Shown: positions 32,270-41,009 of the stretch, piece by piece
How positions within the stretch are numbered: position 1 is the first letter of the stretch
Layout of the letters: each line of letters begins with the position of its first letter
Assembly (NCBI GenBank): GCA_964421595.1
Contig: CAYQXY010000014.1
Span: 49,176 to 113,175, forward strand
DNA length: 64,000 nt
From: PXAP01 sp964421595
GTDB taxonomy: Bacteria > Bacteroidota > Bacteroidia > Bacteroidales > PUMT01
Reading direction: 5' to 3'
Program-made: the position numbers and the translations under genes
The notes under the pieces: generated by a model
What the model was told of the DNA's origin: nothing
What the model saw: the letters and a program-made list of their open reading frames with translations, nothing else
The model's database searches: none

Positions 32270-34195
32270 ATGCACCCTGTAAATTTCATAGCCTTTCTGT
32301 TGCTAATCAGTTGTTTCAATCTTTACGGAAATGATCCTGATACATTAAGACTAAAGGAAATTGAAATATCGGGCAGTCAGCCTCCTGAAATATATTCCGG
32401 ATTATCACGGGTAATCACTACCTATAACAGGGAAACTATAAACCGAATGCCGGTCAACACAATCCAGGGCATCCTTGAATATGTTACTTCTCTTGATATC
32501 AGACAACGCGGCTCTCATGGAGTCCAGGCCGATATAAGCATGCGTGGTGGTTCATTCGAACAGGTTCTGGTACTGCTTAATGGTGTCAGGATAAATGATC
32601 CGCAGAGCGGACATCACACGATGAATATCCCGGTCAATACCAATGATATAGAGCGGATTGAAATTCTTGAAGGACCCGGATCGCGCATTTACGGACCTAA
32701 TGCATTCAGCGGCGCAGTAAATATAATTACCAGACAGCCGGGAGGCGAAAGTGCCTACCTGTCAGTCACCGGTGGCCAGTACCGCTTTATGGATCTGTAC
32801 GGTTCTGCCGGCTTTGAATCGGGTCTGCTCAAGAACCTGTTGTCAGTTGGCAGAAAATCATCAGATGGTTTTGCCGACAATACCGACTTTAACATAACGA
32901 ACGTTTTCTACCGGGGCTCATATGAAACCACACCAGGCTCGTTCGATCTGCAGGCCGGCTACCTGGACAAGAGTTTTGGGGCAAGCAATTTTTACTCTTC
33001 CCTGTATCCCGAGCAGTATGAACAGATCAGGGCCACCTACACCAATCTGACATTCAGGACGGGACAACGGATTAAATACAACCAGTCGGTATACTGGAAA
33101 AGACACCATGACCGTTTTGAACTGTTCCGTTATGAGGCTGCACCCTGGTATCAGGGTCATAATTATCACATGACTGACCTGTATGGTATCAACCTGGGAA
33201 TAAACATCCCATATTCATTTGGTAATCTTAATTTTGGAACAGAATTCAGGACAGAGCAGATTTATAGTACGGTTCTAGGCGAGGAATTGGAAGCACCAAG
33301 ACCTGTAAAATATGAAGATGATGTTTTCTTCAACTACTTCAAATCCAGAGACCAGATAAATATTACTATTGGAAATTCATTCATAGTGAACAGGTTTGCA
33401 ATCTCTGCCGGAGCGCTCCTGACAAATACCGGCTATACCGGCTGGGGAGCATATGGTGGTATTGATATGAGTCTGGCCATTAATGATGAAGTCGACTGGT
33501 TTGCGTCATGGAATCAGTCCCTGCGAATACCTTCTTTTACTGAGATGTATTATCAGGGACCCGTAAACCGGGGAAACCCGCTCCTTGAGCCTGAAAAATC
33601 AGCCACGGTGGAATCAGGATTCAGGTTCAGGCCTGGTAACTGGCGGGGACATATAGTTGGTTTCAGGAGAAAAGGAGGCAATATAATTGACTGGGTAAAG
33701 CTGGATGATGAACTGATATGGGAAAGCAGAAATATTACAAGGCTTGATACCTATGGGATTGAGATCGAATTCTCATGGACAAGGCCGGAGGGCTATCGTT
33801 TCCCCGTAAGGGAATTAAGGGCAGGTTATGCGTTTCTTGATATCTCCCGGCAGAGTGAAAACTATATCTCGGCCTATGTTCTTGATCATCTGAAACATAA
33901 GATTGTTACACAACTCACAATTCCGCTTTACAGAATGGCCGACATGATAATAATGACATCATGGCAGGACAGGGCTGGCACCTATACCGGTTTCCCTTCC
34001 GGGGAAGAGATGGCATATGCACCCTTTACAATAATTGATGCAGGGACCAGCTTCACACTGAATGAAGGATTGAATTTCTCATTGCAGATATCAAATCTGC
34101 TTAATACTGCATATACAGATATTGGAAATGTACCGGTGCCCGGAAGATGGATCAGGGCAGGTATTAACCTGAGGCTTCCCTTTACCAGCCAGTGA
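32270..34195 (+). CDS. TonB-dependent outer-membrane receptor (BtuB/heme-receptor-like)
   Basis: A 641-residue receptor with a signal peptide (cleavage near LYGNDPD). A TonB box-like segment and plug follow (VNTIQGILEYVTSLDIRQRG, MRGGSFEQVLVLLNGVR, IERIEILEGPGSRIYG, about 65-145), then a 22-strand barrel ending in ..INLRLPFTS. There is no SusC-type N-terminal extension and no SusD partner, so it belongs to the classical siderophore/cobalamin/heme class. The plus-strand position next to the convergent heme genes hemH and hemG hints at iron or heme uptake, but this is only context. Confidence 0.88.
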   Translation: MHPVNFIAFLLLISCFNLYGNDPDTLRLKEIEISGSQPPEIYSGLSRVITTYNRETINRMPVNTIQGILEYVTSLDIRQRGSHGVQADISMRGGSFEQVLVLLNGVRINDPQSGHHTMNIPVNTNDIERIEILEGPGSRIYGPNAFSGAVNIITRQPGGESAYLSVTGGQYRFMDLYGSAGFESGLLKNLLSVGRKSSDGFADNTDFNITNVFYRGSYETTPGSFDLQAGYLDKSFGASNFYSSLYPEQYEQIRATYTNLTFRTGQRIKYNQSVYWKRHHDRFELFRYEAAPWYQGHNYHMTDLYGINLGINIPYSFGNLNFGTEFRTEQIYSTVLGEELEAPRPVKYEDDVFFNYFKSRDQINITIGNSFIVNRFAISAGALLTNTGYTGWGAYGGIDMSLAINDEVDWFASWNQSLRIPSFTEMYYQGPVNRGNPLLEPEKSATVESGFRFRPGNWRGHIVGFRRKGGNIIDWVKLDDELIWESRNITRLDTYGIEIEFSWTRPEGYRFPVRELRAGYAFLDISRQSENYISAYVLDHLKHKIVTQLTIPLYRMADMIIMTSWQDRAGTYTGFPSGEEMAYAPFTIIDAGTSFTLNEGLNFSLQISNLLNTAYTDIGNVPVPGRWIRAGINLRLPFTSQ

Positions 34196-34381
34196 GTAGA
34201 AGAGAAATTTGTCATGGGACCGGCTGACCCGGCGTTTCTCCTTTAAAATGCCTGAACGCTTTTATACGGGCTTACACAAAACTTTCAGGTGGTCATGAAG
34301 GTTCAGGTCAGAATTAGTATCGGGCCTGGCAATTTTGATAATACCATCACCTGAATTAATCACGCTGTGATTCAGAAATAA

Positions 34382-35401
34382 TCAGAATTTACAGTCAGTA
34401 ATCATATCGTCAAGAGCATCAATCCATTCGGGCATATCATTAAGGCTTTCCACATAATCAAGATTAGTACCTCCTGACTCTATAAACAGTTCCTTATACT
34501 CCATCCCCAGCTCAATAGTTGTTTCGAGGCAATCGGTAACAAAGGCAGGTGCAACAAGAAGGATTTTCCCGACTCCTTTCCCGGCCTTCCTGATAAGCAG
34601 CTCATCGGTAAATGGTTTGATCCATTTGTCTGACAGCCGCGACTGAAAACCAACCGACCATTTTTCCTTTTCAAGGCCAAGTTTTTCCACTATCAGCCTT
34701 GTTGTTTCATAACAGGTGGCCCGGTAACAATAAGTGCCATATGAGGGAAATTCCAGATCACACCGGCAATTTGCGCAATCGCTTTCCGGGTGACTCTTTG
34801 CTATGTGCCTGATGGGTAATCCGTGGTATGAAAATACTATATGGTCATATTTCAACGGATCGTAACTTTTTATTCTTTTAACGAATGAGTCGATGAAACC
34901 CGGATGATCATAAAACTGGTTTATAAACCTTATTTCCGGAATAATATTCCATCTTCTGACCTGGTCCATAACCATCTCTATTGCAGTCCCCGTCGAAGAA
35001 GAAGCATACTGGGGAAAGAGAGGAACAATAATTACCCTGGAGTAACCACTTTCACCAATCTCTTTTAATACTTTCCTCAGATCGGGATTACCATAGCGCA
35101 TGCCAAGAAACACCTTGTAACGCTCACCAAGATTTACCTGCAATTTCTCAACCACGCTCTGGCTTACGTAAAGAAGGGGCGATCCCTTGTCAGTCCACAA
35201 CATCCTGTAAAGCTTTGCAGATTTTGGTGCCCTGAAGGGAACAATTATAAGGTTAACCAGCAATTTACGCTGCAGCCATGGAATATCAATTACCCTGGGA
35301 TCATTCAAGAACTGGGTAAGGTACCGCCTTACGTCATATACTTTATACGAGTCGGGTGTTCCAACATTTATTAATACAACTGCAGTTTTCTGAATGCTCA
35401 T
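34382..35401 (-). CDS. hemH: ferrochelatase
   Basis: A 339-residue class II chelatase that inserts Fe2+ into protoporphyrin IX. Signatures are VVLINVGTPDS at the N-terminus, the conserved PLFPQYASSSTG (near 125), the catalytic His in FSYHGLP (near 190), CANCRCDLEF and CYRATCYETTR, and the acidic GMEYKELFIESGG near 310. The ATG at 35401 (MSIQKTAVV) was chosen because family members start here; the longer frame runs into hemG. It lies 64 bp after hemG, so the last two steps of protoporphyrin-dependent heme synthesis are encoded together. The four extra cysteines may bind an Fe-S cluster as in some bacterial ferrochelatases. Confidence 0.95.
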   Translation of the reverse strand: MSIQKTAVVLINVGTPDSYKVYDVRRYLTQFLNDPRVIDIPWLQRKLLVNLIIVPFRAPKSAKLYRMLWTDKGSPLLYVSQSVVEKLQVNLGERYKVFLGMRYGNPDLRKVLKEIGESGYSRVIIVPLFPQYASSSTGTAIEMVMDQVRRWNIIPEIRFINQFYDHPGFIDSFVKRIKSYDPLKYDHIVFSYHGLPIRHIAKSHPESDCANCRCDLEFPSYGTYCYRATCYETTRLIVEKLGLEKEKWSVGFQSRLSDKWIKPFTDELLIRKAGKGVGKILLVAPAFVTDCLETTIELGMEYKELFIESGGTNLDYVESLNDMPEWIDALDDMITDCKF

Positions 35402-35465
35402 TTGTGAAGTTTTTAATAAAGTGAAGCTATATGCCGTACCTTCTCCATTGCCGAATGTTTGCAGT

Positions 35466-36869
35466 TTAATAATTTCCGATTTCAGTGGCACTTTTTCTTA
35501 ATGATATTTCACTGGCAACCAAACGAGCCTGTTTTATTCTGTCAGCCATTCCAATACCGTCACGAATTCCACCGGCAAGAATCAATCCGGGATACTTATC
35601 CTGGATTGCGGTTATCGCATTAAGCCTTTCTTCAGAAGTTTTCCCGTATTGCGGAATGGCCCTCTGGTACCGGAAAATGCGAAAGATATCCGGCTGTGGA
35701 CCTGAAAGCTTAAACATCTCAGAGATTTCCTCAAACACAATCTTTTTTATTTCATCATCACTTAAGTCAACATAGCCGGGACGTTTTGTTCCTCCCAGAA
35801 AAACCGATAACAAAGCGCCCTTCTCAGGTGCCCGGTTTTTAAAAAACGATGATGTGAACAATACCCCGAGAATTCTCCTGTTCTCCCTTGTAGGAACCAG
35901 TCCCCCGAAAGCATTTAGCTCAATCCCCTTCCACTCCTTGTATGCCAGTACAACCTGCACCACCTTTGCATATTCAAGACTGGTAATTGCTGAAAGCTCT
36001 TCCGGCGATATGAAAGGAAGCAATGGCTCAAGAGCTCCCGCATCAACAGTGGTTATGACATACTCCGATTCAAAATATGCTGGTTTTTCACCGACAGTGG
36101 TACTGACAATGTACCTGTTCCCCGATAAACCAACTGAAGTATTTTTTGAACTTAGAAGAATATTCTCCTTCCCGATTGCTGCTTCCAGCGCGCCTACCAG
36201 TGAACGCAATCCGTTCCCGGCAGAAAAAACCTCTTTGGTAGCTTTTTTCATACGGGGCTCAACAGGTTCAAAACCTTTCTTTATGGCTCCCTTAATAAAA
36301 CTTCCGTAGTTTTGTTCGAGTGCATACAATTTAGGAAGGGCAAACCTGGTAACCAGATAGGAAGGGTTGCCTGCATAAATTCCTGATATAAAAGGATCAA
36401 CCGCATAATCAAGGTAACTTCTGCCCATCCGCCTCAGCACAAGTTCTTCAAGTGTCTCAAACGGATTTGTCCCCTTTCGGCGGAAAGGCTCACCGAGTAT
36501 CCTGAATTTATCTCCCAGGGAAAACAGTGGCGTTTTTATAGCTTTTCCAAGGCCATCAGGCAGTGCATGCCAGTTACCTGATTTCCATATCAGCCTTCTC
36601 TTTGACTCCGGGTTTGCTGTCTCAAGAGTGCATTTGTCAGACAAATCTTCAAATAGCTCTGCTACTTCCGGATGAGAAAGCACTCCTGTATTCGGGCCTG
36701 TCTCTATAACAAATCCATCTTCTTTTACAGTATCTATAACGCCTCCCGTCCTGCTGTTCTTTTCGATCAGAATTACTTTATAACCATTTTCTTTCAGATA
36801 ATAAGCTGCAGTCAGCCCTGTCAGGCCGGCTCCTATTATCACTATATCAGCTTTGCTCATATTGATCAT
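35466..36869 (-). CDS. hemG: protoporphyrinogen oxidase (HemY-type)
   Basis: A 467-residue FAD enzyme that oxidises protoporphyrinogen IX. The N-terminal dinucleotide fold is DIVIIGAGLTGLTAAYYL followed by IEKNSRTGG. A PPO-specific NPFETLEELVLRRMG occurs near 125, DPFISGIYAGNP near 150, and the C-terminal FAD motif LAGGIRDGIGMADRIKQA. The oxygen-type (HemY-like) form is common in Bacteroidota. An ATG at 36860 (MSKADIVI) is an equally good start, three codons shorter. It is the first gene of the hemG-hemH pair. Confidence 0.93.
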   Translation of the reverse strand: MINMSKADIVIIGAGLTGLTAAYYLKENGYKVILIEKNSRTGGVIDTVKEDGFVIETGPNTGVLSHPEVAELFEDLSDKCTLETANPESKRRLIWKSGNWHALPDGLGKAIKTPLFSLGDKFRILGEPFRRKGTNPFETLEELVLRRMGRSYLDYAVDPFISGIYAGNPSYLVTRFALPKLYALEQNYGSFIKGAIKKGFEPVEPRMKKATKEVFSAGNGLRSLVGALEAAIGKENILLSSKNTSVGLSGNRYIVSTTVGEKPAYFESEYVITTVDAGALEPLLPFISPEELSAITSLEYAKVVQVVLAYKEWKGIELNAFGGLVPTRENRRILGVLFTSSFFKNRAPEKGALLSVFLGGTKRPGYVDLSDDEIKKIVFEEISEMFKLSGPQPDIFRIFRYQRAIPQYGKTSEERLNAITAIQDKYPGLILAGGIRDGIGMADRIKQARLVASEISLRKSATEIGNY

Positions 36870-37228
36870 TAGTTTGCATTACTTAACTCAATGAATGGTT
36901 TTTAATTACCCCCCAAAAGATCCATAAGAATCATAGAGGGAGGCCCACCACTCCAACCATAACAATTGGTATACAGGGTTTTATAAATAATTTCCGTCAG
37001 GAAAAACCGGTCATTTGGCAGTTTAAATTGTGGATGGTAATAAAATTCCCAACTACCCAAAGTTACAAAATCATAAATAAAAAAAATATTAAAATCGAAC
37101 TATCCATCACAGGGGGGGCTTTAACACCGGGCACATGCTTTACACCGTGAATTTTTTTAACCAAACATGTCATTCGGACAAGGTCCCAACAGAACAATAC
37201 TGCGACCAGAGATCGATGGTTTTTAAAT
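36870..37228. other. gene-free stretch upstream of hemG
   Basis: About 360 bp with no credible gene. It should hold the hemG promoter, but no convincing TAnnTTTG element is seen. Confidence 0.45.
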
Positions 37229-37266
37229 TAAAAAAAGAAAGACCACCCCGCAGGACAGTCTTTCTT
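37229..37266 (-). terminator. rho-independent terminator of hydCBA
   Basis: AAGAAAGAC-14 nt-GTCTTTCTT on the minus strand, continuing into a T-run, 37 bp after the hydA stop. Confidence 0.85.
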
Positions 37267-37302
37267 AACAAATAGAGTCAATGGTTGATTGCTAATAATA
37301 AT

Positions 37303-39096
37303 TTAGTACCTGTTCCTTGCCTTATAATGAGTATGAAGAAGCTCATGGGATTTATGGCTGAGGGGTTCTCCGAGAAATTCCTTGTAGATTGCAATAACTT
37401 CCGGATTTTCATGAGATTTTCTCAGGGGCTTCCCTGCATCTTCCATATAAATGGCTTCGGCACGTTTCTTACGAATTGCCATATTTGTCGGAATAGGTTG
37501 TCCGCCACCACCAATACATCCACCGGGACATGCCATTATTTCAATGAAGTGATAGACCCCTTCACCTGATTTAACCCTTTCCATTACAAATTTGGCGTTT
37601 GTCAGGCCATGGGCAGTAACAGTACGCAATTCCACACCTTCAAGAAAACTCCATTCAGGCAATGTACCTTCTATTTTAACCAGAACCTCTTTTACGCCAT
37701 CCATACCACGAACAGGTATGATATTAAGGTTTTCAAAGGGCACTTCGCGTCCCGTAACAATTTCGTAAGCTGTACGAAGCGCAGCCTCCATAACTCCTCC
37801 GGTTGCACCAAAAATAACTGCTGCACCTGTAGAGTCACCCATTACACTGTCATAATTCTCGTCGGGCAATGCATTGAAATTTAGTCCGGCCTGTTTAATC
37901 ATTAAGGCAAGCTCACGGGTGGTAAGAACATAGTCAACATCCTTGTACCCGCTGCTTCTCATTTCAGGCCTGTCAGCTTCAAACTTCTTGGCTGTACAGG
38001 GCATTATTGACACTGAAATAATATCCTTGGGATCAATGCCTCTTTTCTGCGCATAATAGGTCTTGGACAATGCACCAAACATTTGTTGCGGCGACTTGCA
38101 CGTAGAGAGATTGTCAAGATATTCCGGGAAAGTATGCTCAATAAATTTTATCCATCCTGGTGAGCAGGATGTAGCCATAGGTAACTTTACGGTAGGATCC
38201 TTGTCCACCAGAGCCCTTTTAAGCCTGGTAAGAAGTTCAGTACCCTCCTCCATGATTGTAAGGTCGGCCGAAAAATCAGTATCCAGAACCGAATCAAATC
38301 CGACCCTCTTGAGAGCGGCAACCATTTTACCAGTTACAACATGACCGGCTTCCATGCCAAGATCTTCGCCCAGGGCTACCCTGGTTGCAGGTGCCGTCTG
38401 CACTACAACATGTTTGGTCTCATCGTAAATAGCATCCCATACTTCATCAACATAATTACGTTCAATCAGTGATCCGGTAGGACAGCGATTGATACACTGG
38501 CCGCAATTTGTACAGACCACATCATACATGGGATTTTCGAAAAATGTGGATATTTTCATCTCATTTCCCTTGTAAGCTACTCCAAGAGCACTTACGTGCT
38601 GCAACTCCTCACATGTCCTGACACATCGCTGACAACGAATACATTTACTGTCGTCCTTTATAATTGAGGGTGAAAAATTATCAATAGTGTAATTCTTCAG
38701 GGGAACAAGGTCAATAAACAGATGCTCACCATTGGATTTATATTCACTGGCCAGGTTCTGCAATTCACACTGCTTGTTTTTATAGCATTTAGTGCAGTCG
38801 GCATTATGTTCTGATAACAGCAGCTCAATGATATTCTTCCGTGCTGAGCGTACCTTCAGGCTGTTGGTTTGAATCTCCATTCCTTCAGAAGCAGGCATGG
38901 CACAGGAGGCAACAAGCGCCCTTGCACCTGACACTTCAACTACGCAAACCCTGCAGTTACCTGCAACACACAGATCCTCATGATAACATAATGTTGGTAT
39001 ATGAACGTTAATAGCCCTGGCTGCATCCAGAATGGTTTTACCCTCCTCAATGCTTACATCAACTCCGTCTATTTTTAATTTGATCTTTTTAGTCAT
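37303..39096 (-). CDS. hydA: [FeFe] hydrogenase catalytic subunit
   Basis: A 597-residue NADH-linked [FeFe]-hydrogenase large subunit. The order is: [2Fe-2S] domain (1-80, cysteines in TLCYHEDLCVAGNCRVC), a His/Cys [4Fe-4S] domain (HNADCTKCYKNKQC, near 97-110), 2x[4Fe-4S] ferredoxin (CIRCQRCVRTC and CTNCGQCINRCP) and the H-cluster domain. L1 is TSCSPGW, L2 MPCTAKKFEADRPEM, and L3 EIMACPGGCIGGGGQP; all are intact, so the enzyme should be active in H2 production or uptake. A small-subunit-like C-terminal tail follows. It is third in hydCBA, 30 bp after hydB. Maturases HydEFG are not in the window. Confidence 0.96.
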   Translation of the reverse strand: MTKKIKLKIDGVDVSIEEGKTILDAARAINVHIPTLCYHEDLCVAGNCRVCVVEVSGARALVASCAMPASEGMEIQTNSLKVRSARKNIIELLLSEHNADCTKCYKNKQCELQNLASEYKSNGEHLFIDLVPLKNYTIDNFSPSIIKDDSKCIRCQRCVRTCEELQHVSALGVAYKGNEMKISTFFENPMYDVVCTNCGQCINRCPTGSLIERNYVDEVWDAIYDETKHVVVQTAPATRVALGEDLGMEAGHVVTGKMVAALKRVGFDSVLDTDFSADLTIMEEGTELLTRLKRALVDKDPTVKLPMATSCSPGWIKFIEHTFPEYLDNLSTCKSPQQMFGALSKTYYAQKRGIDPKDIISVSIMPCTAKKFEADRPEMRSSGYKDVDYVLTTRELALMIKQAGLNFNALPDENYDSVMGDSTGAAVIFGATGGVMEAALRTAYEIVTGREVPFENLNIIPVRGMDGVKEVLVKIEGTLPEWSFLEGVELRTVTAHGLTNAKFVMERVKSGEGVYHFIEIMACPGGCIGGGGQPIPTNMAIRKKRAEAIYMEDAGKPLRKSHENPEVIAIYKEFLGEPLSHKSHELLHTHYKARNRY

Positions 39097-39126
39097 TTCT
39101 TATATTTTTTGCGGTTAGTTGTTTTG

Positions 39127-40287
39127 TTAATATATCATCTCTTCCCTGAAATTATTAACAATTGAAGAGAAAGAGTTGGCGACGGATTGTCCCAGTCCGC
39201 ACTTTGAAGCAAGCTTCATAGTCTCACTAAGCTTAAGGAGCTGATCAAGATAAACACCCTTCTTTTCACCCTTTTTTACTGCCTCTATCCCTTTTATCAA
39301 TTGCTGGCAGCCTACCCTGCAAGGAGTACACTGACCACAGGATTCCTCTTCAAAGAATTCAAGATAATTGTGCAGAACATTGTACATTGAACGGGAGCTG
39401 TTGAATACCTTCATCGAACCTCCGGTTGGAACTCCTTCAAAACCAATGATTGTCTCCTTGAATTTCTTTCGTGGCACACAAAAACCTGATGCTCCGCCAA
39501 CCTGTACTGCCTTGGTATCTCCATCGCCGAACTCCTCTACGAACTGGTCGAGTGACATACCCAGTTCAAGTTCATAAATACCGGGTATTGGTGTATCTCC
39601 TGATAAAGAAAACACCTTTGAACCCCTTGAATCGGATGTTCCCAACTCCTTGAAGCGCAGGGGGCCATGTTTGCAGATCATAAATGCGTAAACCAGAGTT
39701 TCGACATTGTTAATTACAGTCGGTTTTCCCTTAAAGCCAGCAATGGTCGGATAAGGTGGCTTATTCCTTGGTTCGCCTCTCTTGCCCTCCATAGATTCAA
39801 ACAGGGCACTTTCCTCACCGCATATATATGCACCACTTCCCATTTGAATAAGTATCTCAAAATCGAGAAGATCTTTAATGTCTTTATGAAATGCATCAAG
39901 TGCTTTTCTTAACTGAGGAAGTAAAAAGCGATATTCTCCGCGAAGGTAAATGTATCCTTTTTTGGCACCGATTACTTTTGCACATACAGCCATTCCCGAA
40001 AATACCTTGCTGGGAACCTTAAAAAGAATTTCCCTGTCCTTGAATGTGCCTGGCTCACCCTCATCGGCATTACAAATTATGAAACGTTCGTCAGCAGGCT
40101 GTTCAGCAGTAAACTTCCATTTTAGTCCTGTTGGAAATCCTGCCCCTCCCCGACCTTTGAGTCCGGATTCGAGGATATCATTAATGATCTCTTCATTGGA
40201 TTTGCTCAATGTCCTTTCCAGAACCTGGCGGCATTCACAATCTTCATGAAAAATAAGATCTACTCTTTTTAATTTATTATATGTCAT
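39127..40287 (-). CDS. hydB: HydB/NuoF-type NADH-binding subunit, short form
   Basis: A 386-residue flavoprotein with the NuoF core only. GRGGAGFPTGLKW lies near residue 45 and CNADEGEPGTFKDRE near 73; the NADH-site GAYICGEESALFESMEG and the [4Fe-4S] motif SCGQCTPCRVGC with SKCGLGQ at the end follow. It lacks both the N-terminal thioredoxin-like domain and the C-terminal 2x[4Fe-4S] ferredoxin of the long HydB at 212-2005. This stripped form suggests simple NADH-dependent H2 production rather than, or different from, classical bifurcation; that is inference. It lies between hydC (33 bp) and hydA (30 bp). Confidence 0.93.
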   Translation of the reverse strand: MTYNKLKRVDLIFHEDCECRQVLERTLSKSNEEIINDILESGLKGRGGAGFPTGLKWKFTAEQPADERFIICNADEGEPGTFKDREILFKVPSKVFSGMAVCAKVIGAKKGYIYLRGEYRFLLPQLRKALDAFHKDIKDLLDFEILIQMGSGAYICGEESALFESMEGKRGEPRNKPPYPTIAGFKGKPTVINNVETLVYAFMICKHGPLRFKELGTSDSRGSKVFSLSGDTPIPGIYELELGMSLDQFVEEFGDGDTKAVQVGGASGFCVPRKKFKETIIGFEGVPTGGSMKVFNSSRSMYNVLHNYLEFFEEESCGQCTPCRVGCQQLIKGIEAVKKGEKKGVYLDQLLKLSETMKLASKCGLGQSVANSFSSIVNNFREEMIY

Positions 40288-40320
40288 GGTGAGATTCTCC
40301 TTTTTAAAATGTTAATAATG

Positions 40321-40788
40321 TTACTTATTCTTGGAATAATCGGTAATGATCTCGATGGCTTTGTCGACTGTAAGATTTGTATACGCCTGGTCATTGATCA
40401 GCATTGCAGGTCCTTCATGGCACCACCCAAGGCAATTGGTCTCGAGAAGGGTAAATTTCTTGTTAGCCGAGGTTTCTCCAAGTTTTAACTTCAGGGTATC
40501 CTCAATTGCCTGAATAATCTGATTCTTACCTTTCATATCACAGGTTATTGTCCTGCAGATCCTGACTACGTATTTACCTCTTGGTTCCGTATCAAGAAAT
40601 GTATAGAATGTAGCAGTACCGTATACCTGGGCGGCTGACATATCCAGTTCACGTGCTACCTCAGTAAGAGCAACATCTGATAAATATCTCTCCTGCTCAA
40701 CTATGCCTTGTAAAATATGAAGAAGATTCTCCCTCTTTCTGCCATATTTATCGGCCAAATTTTTAACTAATTCCTGAACTTCTGGCAT
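40321..40788 (-). CDS. hydC: NuoE/HydC [2Fe-2S] subunit
   Basis: A 155-residue thioredoxin-like ferredoxin subunit of an NADH-linked hydrogenase. The N-terminal helical bundle (YGRKRENLLHILQGIVEQERYL, LDMSAAQVYGTATFYTF) is typical of NuoE. The four cluster cysteines are in VRICRTITCDMKGK and ETNCLGWCHEGP. It is the first gene of hydCBA; 36 bp upstream of its ATG begin two Rex-type palindromes. It relays electrons between HydB and HydA. Confidence 0.95.
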   Translation of the reverse strand: MPEVQELVKNLADKYGRKRENLLHILQGIVEQERYLSDVALTEVARELDMSAAQVYGTATFYTFLDTEPRGKYVVRICRTITCDMKGKNQIIQAIEDTLKLKLGETSANKKFTLLETNCLGWCHEGPAMLINDQAYTNLTVDKAIEIITDYSKNK

Positions 40789-40824
40789 GTTTTTCTTTTT
40801 TAATTAAAGGGTTCCTAATATTAT

Positions 40825-40857
40825 TGTTATTTATGTAACACTGTTAATTTATTAACA
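40825..40857. promoter_or_regulatory. tandem Rex-type operators before hydCBA
   Basis: TGTTAATTTATTAACA (40842-40857) fits TGTTAA-N4-TTAACA exactly. TGTTATTTATGTAACA (40825-40840) keeps five of six bases in each half. The 17-bp offset is the same as at 6429-6461. No clear TAnnTTTG promoter element is seen nearby. Confidence 0.7.
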
Positions 40858-40907
40858 CTAGAATATGCTCACTTACTTCTCTGTGCATTTCTAAATGTAT
40901 CATAAGC

Positions 40908-40949
40908 AAAAGACCGAAAACATAATAAAAATCATGTTTTCGGTCTTTT
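40908..40949 (-). terminator. rho-independent terminator of the S46 peptidase gene
   Basis: Perfect 16-bp stem AAAAGACCGAAAACAT / ATGTTTTCGGTCTTTT with a 10-nt loop, 60 bp after the peptidase stop. Symmetric ends make it usable on both strands. Confidence 0.88.
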
Positions 40950-41009
40950 CAGTATAAAATATGAATTTAAACCCGGATTAAATAAAGAGTAATAATTGTA
41001 AAATCGGTT

